Source: Meishania sp964351985 (GTDB lineage Bacteria > Bacteroidota > Bacteroidia > Flavobacteriales > Flavobacteriaceae). From it: DNA of 53,989 nt. The position numbers were made by a program, and so were the translations under genes. A model generated the notes under the pieces. That model was not told the origin of the DNA. It saw only the letters and a list, made by a program, of their open reading frames with translations, and did no database searches. The stretch is taken from NCBI GenBank assembly GCA_964351985.1, contig CAYGPR010000025.1, positions 1 to 53,989 on the forward strand. Reading direction: 5' to 3'. This document shows positions 26,251-34,842 of this stretch, piece after piece. The first letter of the stretch is position 1. Each line of letters starts with the position of its first letter.

Positions 26251-27036
26251 TCAAAGAGATTTCAACAACCCCCCATCAATAGGAATCTGCGTACCAGTGA
26301 TATAAGCAGCCTTATCCGAAGCTAAAAAAGCAACGAGATACCCATATTCTTCGGGGTCACCGATGCGCTGTAGCGGGACTTTCGATTCCATGTCCGCTCT
26401 AACTTCCGCTTGCGGAATACCCAATTGCTCCGCTTTTTTTGCATTGAGCTGGGTAATGCGGTCGGTGTCAAAAAAGCCTGTGAGAATGCTGTTTACCGTA
26501 ATGTTATCTTCGCCCACATCGGCTGCCAAACTTTTCGCCCACGTTACCACCGCCGCCCGAATGGTGTTGGACAAGGCCAAATAGTTCAAGGGTTCTTTTA
26601 CGGAAACCGAGGCCACATTGATGATTCTGCCCCATTTGTTTTGTTGCATTTGCTTCAAGGCAAGCTCTGTCGTCAATACAACAGTCTTAAAAAGTAGGTC
26701 GAAGGCTTCTTGAAAATCAGAAACCCTTTTTTCAAGTGCATTCCCGGCGGAGGGCCCTTGAGTATTGTTCACAAGAATATCCACGGAATTAGTTTCGAAA
26801 AAGCTAGAAACAATCTTTTTGTAACTTTCAAAATCGGTAAAATCGACCACGAGATATTGATGGTGTTGCCCTTGGTCCGTGGGCAGTTCTTCTACAATTT
26901 TTTTCAATTTGTCCTCGCTTCGCGACATCAAAGTGACGCTCGCTCCACTTTTAGCCAATTGTTCGGCAATGGCCTTTCCGATGCCGCCGCTGCTACCGCC
27001 GACCAAGGCTTTTTTATTTTTTAGGGTTATGTTCAT
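26251..27036 (-). CDS. Divergent short-chain dehydrogenase/reductase
   Basis: 261 aa SDR fold. The NAD(P)-binding glycine motif GGSSGGIGKAIAEQL is at residues 13-27, followed by VDILVNNTQGPSAG (variant NNAG motif) and WGRIINVASVS with the catalytic Ser region. The usual Tyr-x3-Lys is not kept: the matching segment is NYLALSNTIRAAVVTWAKSLA, where Tyr is present but the Lys position is Ser. LSN-x2-R variants form a known SDR subgroup often labelled as 3-oxoacyl reductases. ITGTQIPIDGGLLKSL is the typical C-terminus. The gene sits alone between two inverted GC-rich repeat regions; the cupin gene lies upstream on the same strand. Substrate unknown. Confidence 0.87.
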   Translation of the reverse strand: MNITLKNKKALVGGSSGGIGKAIAEQLAKSGASVTLMSRSEDKLKKIVEELPTDQGQHHQYLVVDFTDFESYKKIVSSFFETNSVDILVNNTQGPSAGNALEKRVSDFQEAFDLLFKTVVLTTELALKQMQQNKWGRIINVASVSVKEPLNYLALSNTIRAAVVTWAKSLAADVGEDNITVNSILTGFFDTDRITQLNAKKAEQLGIPQAEVRADMESKVPLQRIGDPEEYGYLVAFLASDKAAYITGTQIPIDGGLLKSL

Positions 27037-27066
27037 AACATTTATTTTTTAAGATTCCAAGCCCTA

Positions 27067-27250
27067 GACAGTACGGGGTGGATTCGTCCTCCAAATGGCG
27101 GGCGGAGACGGGGTGGGTGGAAAGCCCGAACTTTGGCCGATTTTTCCGAGCTGCGATACAATTTCCATAGCTTGCGTTTTCAACCCCTCCGCTTTTTCTC
27201 CGCCAACTGGCTGACAAAAACCACCTCCCCTCGTCTGAGGGGAGGGGCCA
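27067..27250. repeat. Complex palindromic repeat region, copy 2 (inverted)
   Basis: The spacer between the SDR and cupin genes repeats parts of copy 1 in opposite orientation: GGTGGATT, GGCGG, GGTGGAAAGCCCGAACTTTGG, a CTTGCG element and CCACCTCCCC in the same relative order as the reverse complement of 25971-26245. It ends in a perfect hairpin, CCTCCCCTC-gtct-GAGGGGAGG (27224-27245). Confidence 0.6.
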
Positions 27251-27258
27251 ATAAGATT

Positions 27259-27570
27259 TCATCTATATTCTTCTCGTACCGGGCTAAAAACCTCAATCAA
27301 TCTACAGGCGGTCAATGCCTTTCCACTATGGGTCACCCATGATGGAATTATAACTAAATCTCCGGGAGAATATATTTTGGTCACTCCATCTAAGGTAAAT
27401 TCAAATTCGCCTTCCAGCACATGCATAATCTGTTCGTTGACATGCGAATGTTCAGGTACTTCGGCGTCTTTTTTCACTTCCCAAAAAGCAATGCTCATAT
27501 TTTCGGCATGTATCATTTTGCCATGATAGCCAGGCATGATTTCTTTTGAGGGAATTTCTTCTAAATTCAT
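27259..27570 (-). CDS. Small cupin-domain protein
   Basis: 103 aa single-domain cupin. The metal motif is visible as PEHSHVNEQIMHVLEGEFEF (His-x-His-x4-Gln...Gly), and the second conserved block is YSPGDLVIIPSWVTHSG. Residues 1-25 (EEIPSKEIMPGYHGKMIHA) are the usual N-terminal strands. Such proteins bind a metal and may be small dioxygenases, isomerases or sugar-binding sensors. It lies upstream of the SDR gene on the same strand but 222 bases away across a repeat region, so a functional link is weak. Confidence 0.88.
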   Translation of the reverse strand: MNLEEIPSKEIMPGYHGKMIHAENMSIAFWEVKKDAEVPEHSHVNEQIMHVLEGEFEFTLDGVTKIYSPGDLVIIPSWVTHSGKALTACRLIEVFSPVREEYR

Positions 27571-27634
27571 GTTTTATCGTTTCCATACGAATATAAAAAG
27601 AATAGCCCTTTTAAAAATACTTATTTCAACTCCT

Positions 27635-27642
27635 TATCTTTA
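27635..27642 (+). promoter_or_regulatory. -7-like box abutting the mpl start
   Basis: TATCTTTA matches seven of eight bases of TAnnTTTG and ends five bases before the mpl ATG, which would give a leaderless mRNA. The same box and spacing occur before radC. Confidence 0.45.
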
Positions 27643-27647
27643 TACCC

Positions 27648-29006
27648 ATGAAAATTCATTTTATTGCCATAGGCGGCAGTGCGATGCACAATTTGGCTTT
27701 GGCGCTTGAGCATAAAGGCTATTCAATTACCGGAAGTGATGATGTCATCTATGAACCCTCAAGGACCCGGCTCAAGAATAAGGGATTGCTGCCTGAGGAA
27801 TTCGGTTGGTTTCCCGAAAAAATAACATCGAACCTTGATTCGGTTATTTTGGGGATGCATGCCAAGCCGGACAATCTCGAATTGTTGAGAGCACAAGAAT
27901 TGAGACTGACGATTTATTCGTATCCAGAATTCCTTTACGAACAATCAAAGAACAAGACCCGGGTCGTTATCGGGGGAAGTCACGGAAAAACGACCATCAC
28001 TTCAATGATTCTGCATGTTTTGAAGTATCACAACCGGGAAGTCGACTTTATGGTCGGAGCACAATTAGAGGGATTTGATAGAATGGTACACTTGACCGAA
28101 GAAAACGATTTTATCGTGTTGGAAGGAGATGAGTATTTATCCTCTCCCATTGATCGAAGACCGAAGTTCCATCTGTACAGGCCCAATATAGCTTTGTTAA
28201 GTGGCATCGCTTGGGACCATATCAACGTGTTCCCTACGTTTGAAAATTATGTGGAGCAGTTCGAGATTTTCGTAGATAGCATCGTAAAAGGGGGAAGCAT
28301 CACCTACAACGAAGAAGATCCTGAAGTAAAGAAAGTGGTCGAGGCCTCGGAGAATTCGATTCGAAAACTGCCCTATCGAACTCCCGATTATTCGGTCGAT
28401 AATGGGCAGACACTTTTGGAAACTTCCGAAGGGCCTATGCCCATTGAAGTCTTCGGGAAACATAATTTGAACAATTTGGCCGGTGCCAAATGGATCTGCC
28501 AAAATATGGGTGTGGATGAAGATGATTTTTATGAGGCCATTGGTACGTTTACGGGGGCTTCGAAGCGTTTGGAGAAAATCGCCGAAAGCGATTCGTGTGT
28601 GGCCTATAAAGATTTTGCCCATTCGCCCAGCAAGGTGGCCGCGACTACAAGAGCTGTAAAGGAGCAATATTCTGATAGAAAACTGATTGCCCTGCTTGAA
28701 TTGCATACGTATAGCAGCTTTAATCCTGAATTTTTGAAGGAATACAAAGGAGCTTTGGATGCGGCCGATGTGGCCGTGATTTTTTATCTACCGGAATCTG
28801 TGGCCATAAAGAAATTGGCGGCTGTGAGTCCTGAGCAGATTTCAGAGGCTTTTCAGCGTAAAGACCTTAAAATATTTACCGACGCACCCACATTTCATGA
28901 ATTTGTATTTGGAGAGGATTACCAAAATTCCGTCTTGCTGCTTATGAGTTCTGGTAATTATGGGGGATTGGATTTGAAGGCACTTCAAAGGAAGCTAGAA
29001 AATTGA
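27648..29006 (+). CDS. mpl: UDP-N-acetylmuramate--L-Ala-gamma-D-Glu-meso-DAP ligase
   Basis: 452 aa Mur-ligase family enzyme that recycles murein by joining the released tripeptide to UDP-MurNAc. The first domain starts MKIHFIAIGGSAMHNLALAL with the nucleotide-binding glycines. The ATP P-loop is VIGGSHGKTTITSM (109-120). VLEGDEYLSSPIDRRPKFHLYRPNIALLSG is the family signature that separates Mpl from MurC, and the C-terminal domain holds KDFAHSPSKVAATTRAV. The length is normal. It is monocistronic or leads into a small secreted peptide gene. Confidence is high because several Mpl-type motifs agree. Confidence 0.93.
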   Translation: MKIHFIAIGGSAMHNLALALEHKGYSITGSDDVIYEPSRTRLKNKGLLPEEFGWFPEKITSNLDSVILGMHAKPDNLELLRAQELRLTIYSYPEFLYEQSKNKTRVVIGGSHGKTTITSMILHVLKYHNREVDFMVGAQLEGFDRMVHLTEENDFIVLEGDEYLSSPIDRRPKFHLYRPNIALLSGIAWDHINVFPTFENYVEQFEIFVDSIVKGGSITYNEEDPEVKKVVEASENSIRKLPYRTPDYSVDNGQTLLETSEGPMPIEVFGKHNLNNLAGAKWICQNMGVDEDDFYEAIGTFTGASKRLEKIAESDSCVAYKDFAHSPSKVAATTRAVKEQYSDRKLIALLELHTYSSFNPEFLKEYKGALDAADVAVIFYLPESVAIKKLAAVSPEQISEAFQRKDLKIFTDAPTFHEFVFGEDYQNSVLLLMSSGNYGGLDLKALQRKLEN

Positions 29007-29091
29007 TTTAGAGCATTTTAGTGTAAATATGTCAGTTTTGGCATATTTGGAATGTTCATTGTGTTCATTGTTCAGATATATCAAAGCCATA

Positions 29092-29292
29092 ATGAAAATC
29101 TCGACCTACAGAATGTCCATTCCAATCAGACGTAAAGTTTCTCTCGTTTTGATAGCCTTCATGCTGGGCGCGTCCAATGTTATTCTTGACGAATCGAGGT
29201 CTGTCAACGACACCCGTGAACATATCGAACAACCAGAAGTGCTTCCTGATGAAGATCTGAACGATACTGTGGATTATTTGCCAGATTTTTGA
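29092..29292 (+). CDS. Small secreted or membrane-anchored acidic peptide
   Basis: 66 aa from ATG 29092. A basic start (MKISTYRMSIPIRRK) and one hydrophobic segment (VSLVLIAFMLGASNVIL) are followed by an acidic tail (NDTREHIEQPEVLPDEDLNDTV). Other in-frame starts are 29029 and 29113; 29029 adds a Cys-rich leader with no obvious purpose. It follows mpl on the same strand, and its end overlaps the convergent PaiB-like gene by 19 bases. No family recognised; it could be a weakly expressed hypothetical. Confidence 0.5.
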   Translation: MKISTYRMSIPIRRKVSLVLIAFMLGASNVILDESRSVNDTREHIEQPEVLPDEDLNDTVDYLPDF

Positions 29293-29912
29293 GCATTCTC
29301 ATGATTTTTGAAAATCCGGTCCACAAAATCCGAGACATCCTTTTTTTGACTTCTGATCAGCTCTTGCTTTGCTAGTTCTTGGTCTTTTCTGAGCTTGTCT
29401 TGTGAGAATTTGAATTTTCCTTCCCAGTGGGTAATCTCGATTTCAAAACCTACAATATAGTCAACTAAGGCATCCATTCTTGGGTCTTCAACGGCCAATT
29501 CATATTTCGGATTTTCTCCCTCTAAAAATGAAGTCATACGAACCATGGTTTTCTTCACGGATTCTTTATCGGTGAGTAAAGTCACTTTTCCTTTTACATG
29601 AGCAAAAATATAGTTCCAGGTAGGTAATTGTTTGGTGGAATAGGTCGAAGGGGAAATATAGCAATCAGGGCCTTGAAAAATAGAAGTTACCATTGCTCCG
29701 TTGTCCAAGGTCGCCACCTGCGGATTATATTTATCTATATGGGCCACTAGCTTGCCGTGCTCGCTTCCATCATCCTCATAAACTATGGGAATGTGTGTAA
29801 TAAAAGGTATATCGTTTTTTGCCGTGACCAGCGTTGCGAAGGGATAGTTCTTGACTACTTCCAGAACATTTTTAAAACTTGCCTCTTGATGATGTTGCGG
29901 AGGATATTTCAT
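29274..29912 (-). CDS. PaiB-type FMN-binding negative transcriptional regulator
   Basis: 212 aa split-barrel flavin-binding protein. The PaiB start MKYPPQHHQEASFKNVLEVVKNYPFATLV, the HIPIVYEDDG segment, KLVAHIDKYNPQ and the FQGPDCYISPSTY...PTWNYIFAHVKGKV block are all present. In Bacillus PaiB affects sporulation and protease genes; in Flavobacteria the role is more likely an FMN-dependent redox or heme-related function. The C-terminus is charged and helical (QDKLRKDQELAKQELIRSQKK). It stands alone, divergent from radC. Confidence 0.9.
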   Translation of the reverse strand: MKYPPQHHQEASFKNVLEVVKNYPFATLVTAKNDIPFITHIPIVYEDDGSEHGKLVAHIDKYNPQVATLDNGAMVTSIFQGPDCYISPSTYSTKQLPTWNYIFAHVKGKVTLLTDKESVKKTMVRMTSFLEGENPKYELAVEDPRMDALVDYIVGFEIEITHWEGKFKFSQDKLRKDQELAKQELIRSQKKDVSDFVDRIFKNHENAQKSGK

Positions 29913-29970
29913 TTTGTGTTGAATTCATTAGCCAAGCGAAATTTACGATAAAATATAAACGAGTCTTTGT

Positions 29971-29978
29971 TATCTTTA
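29971..29978 (+). promoter_or_regulatory. -7-like box abutting the radC start
   Basis: TATCTTTA (7 of 8 to TAnnTTTG) ends four bases before the radC ATG at 29983; the spacer is GCGA. This predicts a leaderless or near-leaderless mRNA. Confidence 0.45.
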
Positions 29979-29982
29979 GCGA

Positions 29983-30681
29983 ATGCAGGAAAAATCAACC
30001 TCCTTTTCCATAAAACATTGGTCCGACGATGACAAACCAAGGGAAAAATTGGTGCATAAAGGCAAGTCGGTGCTTTCTGATGCCGAACTGATAGCCATTC
30101 TTATTGGTTCGGGAAGTAGAAACGAAAGTGCGGTAGAACTAGCTAAACGTATCTTGGCCTCAGTAAACAATAACCTGAACGAACTCGGCAAACTCTCCAT
30201 CAAACAATTAAAGAAGTTCAAGGGTATTGGCGAAGCAAAGGCCGTTACTATTGCCGCCGCCTTGGAAATGGGCCGACGCAGAAGGGGGGAGGATGCCCTA
30301 AAGATTACAAAAATCTCAAGTAGTCAAGATGCTTTTGAACTTTTGCAACCCACTATCGGTGAACTGCAACATGAGGAATTCTGGATAGCCTATCTGAACA
30401 ATGCCAACAAAGTGTTATTGACCGCTCAACTTAGCAAGGGTGGGCTTACGGGCACCTTGGTCGACGTACGCGTCGTAATGAAGCAAGCTTTGGAGTTGGG
30501 CGCAGTAGGTTTGATCTTGGCCCATAATCACCCATCTGGTACTTTGAAACCAAGTACGGAAGATAAAAGAGTCACTGAAAAATTAAAGTTGGCAGCTGCT
30601 GCCTTAGATATAAAAGTTTTGGACCATTTGATCATTACCCAAAAGGATTATTTTAGTTTTGCCGACGAAGGGGTACTTTAA
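29983..30681 (+). CDS. radC: RadC family JAMM-domain protein
   Basis: 232 aa. The N-terminal half is the UPF0758 helical and helix-hairpin-helix region (RNESAVELAKRIL, KFKGIGEAKAVTIAAALE). The C-terminal half is a JAB1/MPN domain with its zinc motif HNHPSG at 181-186 and Asp194. It is probably a metal-dependent hydrolase associated with DNA repair or recombination, but the historical repair role is not firmly shown. The stop is followed by degenerate AGTTGGCAGT repeats (30682-30710). No mobile element is adjacent, so this is the chromosomal copy. Confidence 0.93.
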   Translation: MQEKSTSFSIKHWSDDDKPREKLVHKGKSVLSDAELIAILIGSGSRNESAVELAKRILASVNNNLNELGKLSIKQLKKFKGIGEAKAVTIAAALEMGRRRRGEDALKITKISSSQDAFELLQPTIGELQHEEFWIAYLNNANKVLLTAQLSKGGLTGTLVDVRVVMKQALELGAVGLILAHNHPSGTLKPSTEDKRVTEKLKLAAAALDIKVLDHLIITQKDYFSFADEGVL

Positions 30682-30710
30682 GTTGGCAGTACAAAGTGGC
30701 AGTTAGGAGT
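30682..30710. repeat. Degenerate AGTTGGCAGT repeats after radC
   Basis: AGTTGGCAGT, AGTGGCAGT and AGTTAGGAG-like units start directly after the radC stop. They resemble decayed heptamer arrays seen elsewhere in the window. Confidence 0.5.
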
Positions 30711-30785
30711 TTTTTTAAAGTCATATTGCTAACAGAAAATTGCTACTGACTACTAGTTTTAAATTTTGAAATATTAAAAAAATCG

Positions 30786-32081
30786 ATGCTACTCGTCTAT
30801 ACCCATAAAATAACCCCGCGCTTCAGCTATATAATGAAGCACATTTTTACCCGGACATTGGGTATCGAGATTACCTTTTCTACCAAGGTCGAGGATTTTA
30901 TAAAACACACGGGCCCAAAGATTACCTATACCAAACAGCCCTTACAGAATGAGTTTTTCATTCGTAGCAACGACCTTTTGTTCGAACAGGGCATTAACGA
31001 TATTTCGATCGTTATGGGCGATTGGAACGGGGTTCCCTGTTTTTTTGCTTCAGGAGAGCGTAGTAATATTCCCTTTGATATTTTCTCGGCAAGCTTCTAT
31101 TTATTGAGCAGGTATGAAGAGTATTTGCCACATGTGAAGGATATGCATGGGAGGTTTTCCCCAAAAGATAGCATAGCGTTTCAGAATAACTTCTTGCGCT
31201 TGCCCGTTGTCGACCTATGGGTGTCGGAACTTGGCAAGGCCTTGAAGGCCCGTTTTATAGATCTTGAAATAAAAAAAGGGAAATATTCATACACTTCTTT
31301 AATTGATATTACTACCTCGCACTGCTATGCTCACCGTGGTTTTGCACGAAGTCTGGGTGGCTTTTTTATGGATTTGGGTAATTTTCGGCTAAGGCGTGTG
31401 ATACAGCGAATAGCGGTTTGGATCGATTCGCGTAAAGACCCCTATGATAATTTCGAATGGTTGGTAGCACAACATAAGAAATTAAAGGTAAAAAGTATTT
31501 TCTTTTTTCAATTTGCGACCTACTCGACCTATGACAAGAATGTCTCGCCGGACAAGAACAAATTCAGGTTCCTGATTAAATATATTGCCGATTATAGTAA
31601 AGTGGCTTTGTCGGCTTCCTATAGTTCTTTTGACGACGTCTCATTATTGAGAAAAGAAAAAAAGGATCTGTCTGAGGTTATCAATCGTGTTGTGAATTAT
31701 TCCCGTATGCGGTATAATCGAGTCGATGTACCAGAAACCTATCGAAGATTGGTCGAGGCCGAGTTTACAGATGACTATACCATGGGCTATACCAGTGAAA
31801 TTGGATTTCGGGCAGGTACCAGTCTTCCGTTCTATTTTTATGACATCAATGTTGAGATACAGCAACCTATTCGCATACATCCTTTTGCTGCACATGATTA
31901 TGCTTTTGTCAATGCAAAGGACGAGGTTCAAATTTTACAGGTGATGGATCTTTTATACAATAAGGTCAAGCAAATAAATGGGAACTTCTTGACTATTTTT
32001 TCGAACGAACTATTGGGAAGCAAAAATAAGATTTTATGGAAAGACTTGTATTCCAATGTTTTAAAAAGATATCATGTATAA
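30786..32081 (+). CDS. Polysaccharide deacetylase-related protein, probably lacking the catalytic site
   Basis: 431 aa, with the N-terminal part (MLLVYTHKITPRFSYIMKHI, FPFDIFSASFYLLSRYEEYLP-type) common to a flavobacterial family annotated as polysaccharide deacetylase. The C-terminal block DDYTMGYTSEIGFRAGTSLPF is well kept. The metal-binding sites are not: where relatives, as I remember them, have an Asp-x-Asp start and a His-Pro-Ser strand, this protein has SLIDITTSH and VALSASYSS. It may be an inactive relative or use other residues. Its stop overlaps the yjjG-like start by eight bases, so the genes are coupled. No signal peptide is visible. Confidence 0.75.
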   Translation: MLLVYTHKITPRFSYIMKHIFTRTLGIEITFSTKVEDFIKHTGPKITYTKQPLQNEFFIRSNDLLFEQGINDISIVMGDWNGVPCFFASGERSNIPFDIFSASFYLLSRYEEYLPHVKDMHGRFSPKDSIAFQNNFLRLPVVDLWVSELGKALKARFIDLEIKKGKYSYTSLIDITTSHCYAHRGFARSLGGFFMDLGNFRLRRVIQRIAVWIDSRKDPYDNFEWLVAQHKKLKVKSIFFFQFATYSTYDKNVSPDKNKFRFLIKYIADYSKVALSASYSSFDDVSLLRKEKKDLSEVINRVVNYSRMRYNRVDVPETYRRLVEAEFTDDYTMGYTSEIGFRAGTSLPFYFYDINVEIQQPIRIHPFAAHDYAFVNAKDEVQILQVMDLLYNKVKQINGNFLTIFSNELLGSKNKILWKDLYSNVLKRYHV

Positions 32082-32763
32082 CAATGTGGTAACCGATGTG
32101 TTCTTCGATCTGGACCACACATTGTGGGATTTCGAAAAAAACTCGGCACTTACTTTTGAAAAAGTCTTGACCCAAAACCGAATAGAAATCGATTTAAATG
32201 ATTTTTTAGAGGTATACATTCCGGCCAATCTTACGTTTTGGAAGTTATATCGGGAAGAGAAAATCAACAAATCTGAGCTGCGGTATCAACGCCTAAAAAC
32301 GGTTTTCGATAAGTTGAAATATCCTATTTCTGATGACATGATCGATTTTTTGACGGTCGAATATATTGCCCATTTGTCATCATTTGGCCATCTGCTTCCC
32401 AATACCATTGAAATACTTGAATATTTACGACCAAAGTACAGGTTGCATATTATCACCAATGGTTTTGAGGAAATACAGGAAAAGAAAATGCGCAACTCCA
32501 ACATTCGTGATTACTTCGATCAGATCATCAATTCGGAAATGGCGGGAGTAAAGAAGCCGAACCCATTGATTTTTGAATTGGCCCTGAACCGTGCGAAAGT
32601 GGCCCCTGAAAAGTCCTTGATGATCGGTGATAGCCTTGAGGCCGACATTCTAGGAGCGCAGGCGGTGGGTATTCGGGCGATTCATTTCAATGCCCATAAC
32701 GAATTGCCTCACGATCATTGCGAGGTGATCCAAGATTTAAGTGAAATAAAAAGCTTTTTGTAG
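32074..32763 (+). CDS. YjjG-type HAD nucleotidase
   Basis: 229 aa HAD phosphatase of the noncanonical pyrimidine nucleotidase group. Motif I is VFFDLDHTLWDFEKNS (Asp9, Asp11), LHIITNGFEEIQEKKM is motif II with the Thr, SEMAGVKKPNPLIFELAL holds the motif III Lys, and LMIGDSLEADILGAQAVG is motif IV. The cap is helical. It probably dephosphorylates noncanonical or deoxy-UMP/TMP-like nucleotides as house cleaning. Its start overlaps the upstream deacetylase-like gene, and a lipoprotein gene follows 63 bases on. Confidence 0.9.
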   Translation: MYNNVVTDVFFDLDHTLWDFEKNSALTFEKVLTQNRIEIDLNDFLEVYIPANLTFWKLYREEKINKSELRYQRLKTVFDKLKYPISDDMIDFLTVEYIAHLSSFGHLLPNTIEILEYLRPKYRLHIITNGFEEIQEKKMRNSNIRDYFDQIINSEMAGVKKPNPLIFELALNRAKVAPEKSLMIGDSLEADILGAQAVGIRAIHFNAHNELPHDHCEVIQDLSEIKSFL

Positions 32764-32826
32764 AGTTATATAAGCAGTGACCCAGGTCTATTTACAGTGT
32801 AGATAGCCTCTTGAAAGGTTAATCTA

Positions 32827-33375
32827 ATGAAACTGCTTAAAGCGATCGTTCCAATTTCGTATATACTACTTATTTTGTTGATCGGCTGCTCCGATAAACA
32901 AGACTTCGACCAATATGAAGATTTAAGTATTACACCCACCTACGAGGCCGCTATTCTCTATATCGAGACCCCTGAAAGTTTTATCAATGCTATCACTGGT
33001 GTCGATATCGTGACCCAAAATTTTAATTTCGATGCGTTTGCGACCGATATTTTTGCTAATCGCGTCATCGATGGTGTCATTACGTACGAGGTGGAGAATA
33101 CCACAAGCAAAGAATTGGAAATTACGGTCGAGTTTACCGATGAGAGCGATAATGTGCTTGATGCCGAAGTATTTACGATACAGGCGGCTCCAACGGCCGT
33201 TGACCGTCGTGAGATTCAATATGGTGACGGTGGCCGAAGTATCGATATCATTACCAATACTTCTAATTTTAGGGTTACTGCCCGCAATAATGGAGACAAC
33301 TCAAGTACTTCGAACATAGATGACGCAAAGATTACCTTAAAATCTACCGCTCAATTCAGGCTACGGTTAAAATGA
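32827..33375 (+). CDS. Hypothetical lipoprotein coupled to a DUF5723 barrel
   Basis: 182 aa. A lipoprotein signal ends at Cys21 (ILLILLIGC). The mature part is acidic and beta-rich with DFDQYEDLSITPTYEAAILYIETPESF at the start and no known domain. Its stop overlaps the ATG of the DUF5723 gene by four bases (ATGA), so the pair is translationally coupled and the lipoprotein may attach to or assist that outer-membrane protein. Similar pairs are common in Flavobacteriaceae; function unknown. Confidence 0.85.
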   Translation: MKLLKAIVPISYILLILLIGCSDKQDFDQYEDLSITPTYEAAILYIETPESFINAITGVDIVTQNFNFDAFATDIFANRVIDGVITYEVENTTSKELEITVEFTDESDNVLDAEVFTIQAAPTAVDRREIQYGDGGRSIDIITNTSNFRVTARNNGDNSSTSNIDDAKITLKSTAQFRLRLK

Positions 33376-34802
33376 GAATACGGTCTCTCATATATATGGC
33401 CTTTTTAGGGGTAGGGTTTTTTGTGCAAGGCCAGAACAAACAAGTGCTGTACGATTTTACCGAAATTCCGCAATCGCTAATGCTCAATCCAGGCGCCCAG
33501 ATCGATTTTAAATGGTACACAGGCTTTCCGGCATTATCGGGCTTATCTTTTCAAGCGGGTTCTAGCGGAGTTTCCGTCAATGATATTTTTGCCGATGACG
33601 GACTTGATATTAATGACAAGTTTAGGGATAGGCTTATTCGGGGTATGGACACCCGCGACGAACTCAGCGGCACCTATCAATTGGAATTGCTAAATATCGG
33701 TTTTAGAGGTAAAGACCCCGATACATTTTATTCCTTTGGTATTTACAATGAAGGTGATGGAATTGGCTACTGGTTTCAAGATTATGCCATTCTTGCTTTT
33801 GAAGGCAATGCGAACAGTCTCAATAGAAGATTCGATTTGGGAGATTTAAAGACACGAGGGGAAATCGTAAACGTATTCCATTTTGGAATCAATAAGCGAA
33901 TGAACGATAAGATAACCGCTGGTGTAAGGGCAAAAATATATTCCGGTATCCTTGATTTCAATTCTACGCGGAACAAGGGATATTTTGTCACCACCGAGGG
34001 CCAGAACAATTTATTGGCCAATACTCTGGTCGCCGATATGCAAATGCGGACCTCGGGTATGAACGCCGTTTGGGATGCACAGGACGAAGGCACTCTGGGA
34101 AGCACCATATTAAAAAGAGGTTTTTTCGGCGGTGATCTCGGCCTTGGTCTAGATTTGGGTCTTTCTTACGATCTCAATGAACAAACGGTTTTTACAGCAA
34201 GCCTTTTGGACCTTGGGTTTATTTACCATGCCAATGATATCAGAACGTACACTTTGAAAGGTAGTGCCACCATTGAAGGGGTCGAGATTTTACCTGCGGA
34301 CCTTGTCAATGTCAATGATGATTTTTATCAAGACCTGATCGATGAGGTAGAGGCATTTATTCCATTTGAAATCAACGATAAGAGTTATTTAACCTTCAGG
34401 CCAACGAAGTTGTACGCCTCATTGCGATATAACTTCGGGGAACCGGTAGATTCAAAGGCAGACTGTGATTGCGGAATTACACCGGCGAGTAGAAACCGAA
34501 ATAGGGCAAAATATGTAAACGGTGTGGGTGGCCAACTCTATATGATAAACCGTCCAAGAGGTCCGCAGGCAGCGTTGAGTGCTTTTTACCAAAGACGGTT
34601 CGGCAATTTTATGGCCATTAAGACAACCTATACGGTGGATAAGTTTACGGCGACCAATATCGGTTTAGGCCTTAATCTTCAGGCAGGTCCTGTAAATCTC
34701 TATTTTATGGCTGACAATCTTCTGGCATATCGTAACGTGGCCGCCAGTCGCTACGCCTCTTTCCAATTGGGAATAAATATCATATCTTGGGGGGCTAAAT
34801 AG
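33372..34802 (+). CDS. DUF5723 family outer-membrane protein
   Basis: 476 aa. Signal peptide 1-20 (YMAFLGVGFFVQGQ), then YDFTEIPQSLMLNPGAQIDFKWYTGFPALSG, the entry segment of DUF5723. Alternating strands with many aromatic residues and a final strand ending in INIISWGAK suggest a beta-barrel of the PorV/long-barrel kind. A Cys-x-Cys pair (ADCDCGITPA) lies near residue 370. It is coupled to the preceding lipoprotein. Role unknown; relatives occur near gliding and secretion genes but none are here. Confidence 0.85.
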   Translation: MRIRSLIYMAFLGVGFFVQGQNKQVLYDFTEIPQSLMLNPGAQIDFKWYTGFPALSGLSFQAGSSGVSVNDIFADDGLDINDKFRDRLIRGMDTRDELSGTYQLELLNIGFRGKDPDTFYSFGIYNEGDGIGYWFQDYAILAFEGNANSLNRRFDLGDLKTRGEIVNVFHFGINKRMNDKITAGVRAKIYSGILDFNSTRNKGYFVTTEGQNNLLANTLVADMQMRTSGMNAVWDAQDEGTLGSTILKRGFFGGDLGLGLDLGLSYDLNEQTVFTASLLDLGFIYHANDIRTYTLKGSATIEGVEILPADLVNVNDDFYQDLIDEVEAFIPFEINDKSYLTFRPTKLYASLRYNFGEPVDSKADCDCGITPASRNRNRAKYVNGVGGQLYMINRPRGPQAALSAFYQRRFGNFMAIKTTYTVDKFTATNIGLGLNLQAGPVNLYFMADNLLAYRNVAASRYASFQLGINIISWGAK

Positions 34803-34842
34803 TTCATTTGCTCCCGTTCCAAAACTTTTTAGTGCTAGCAAA

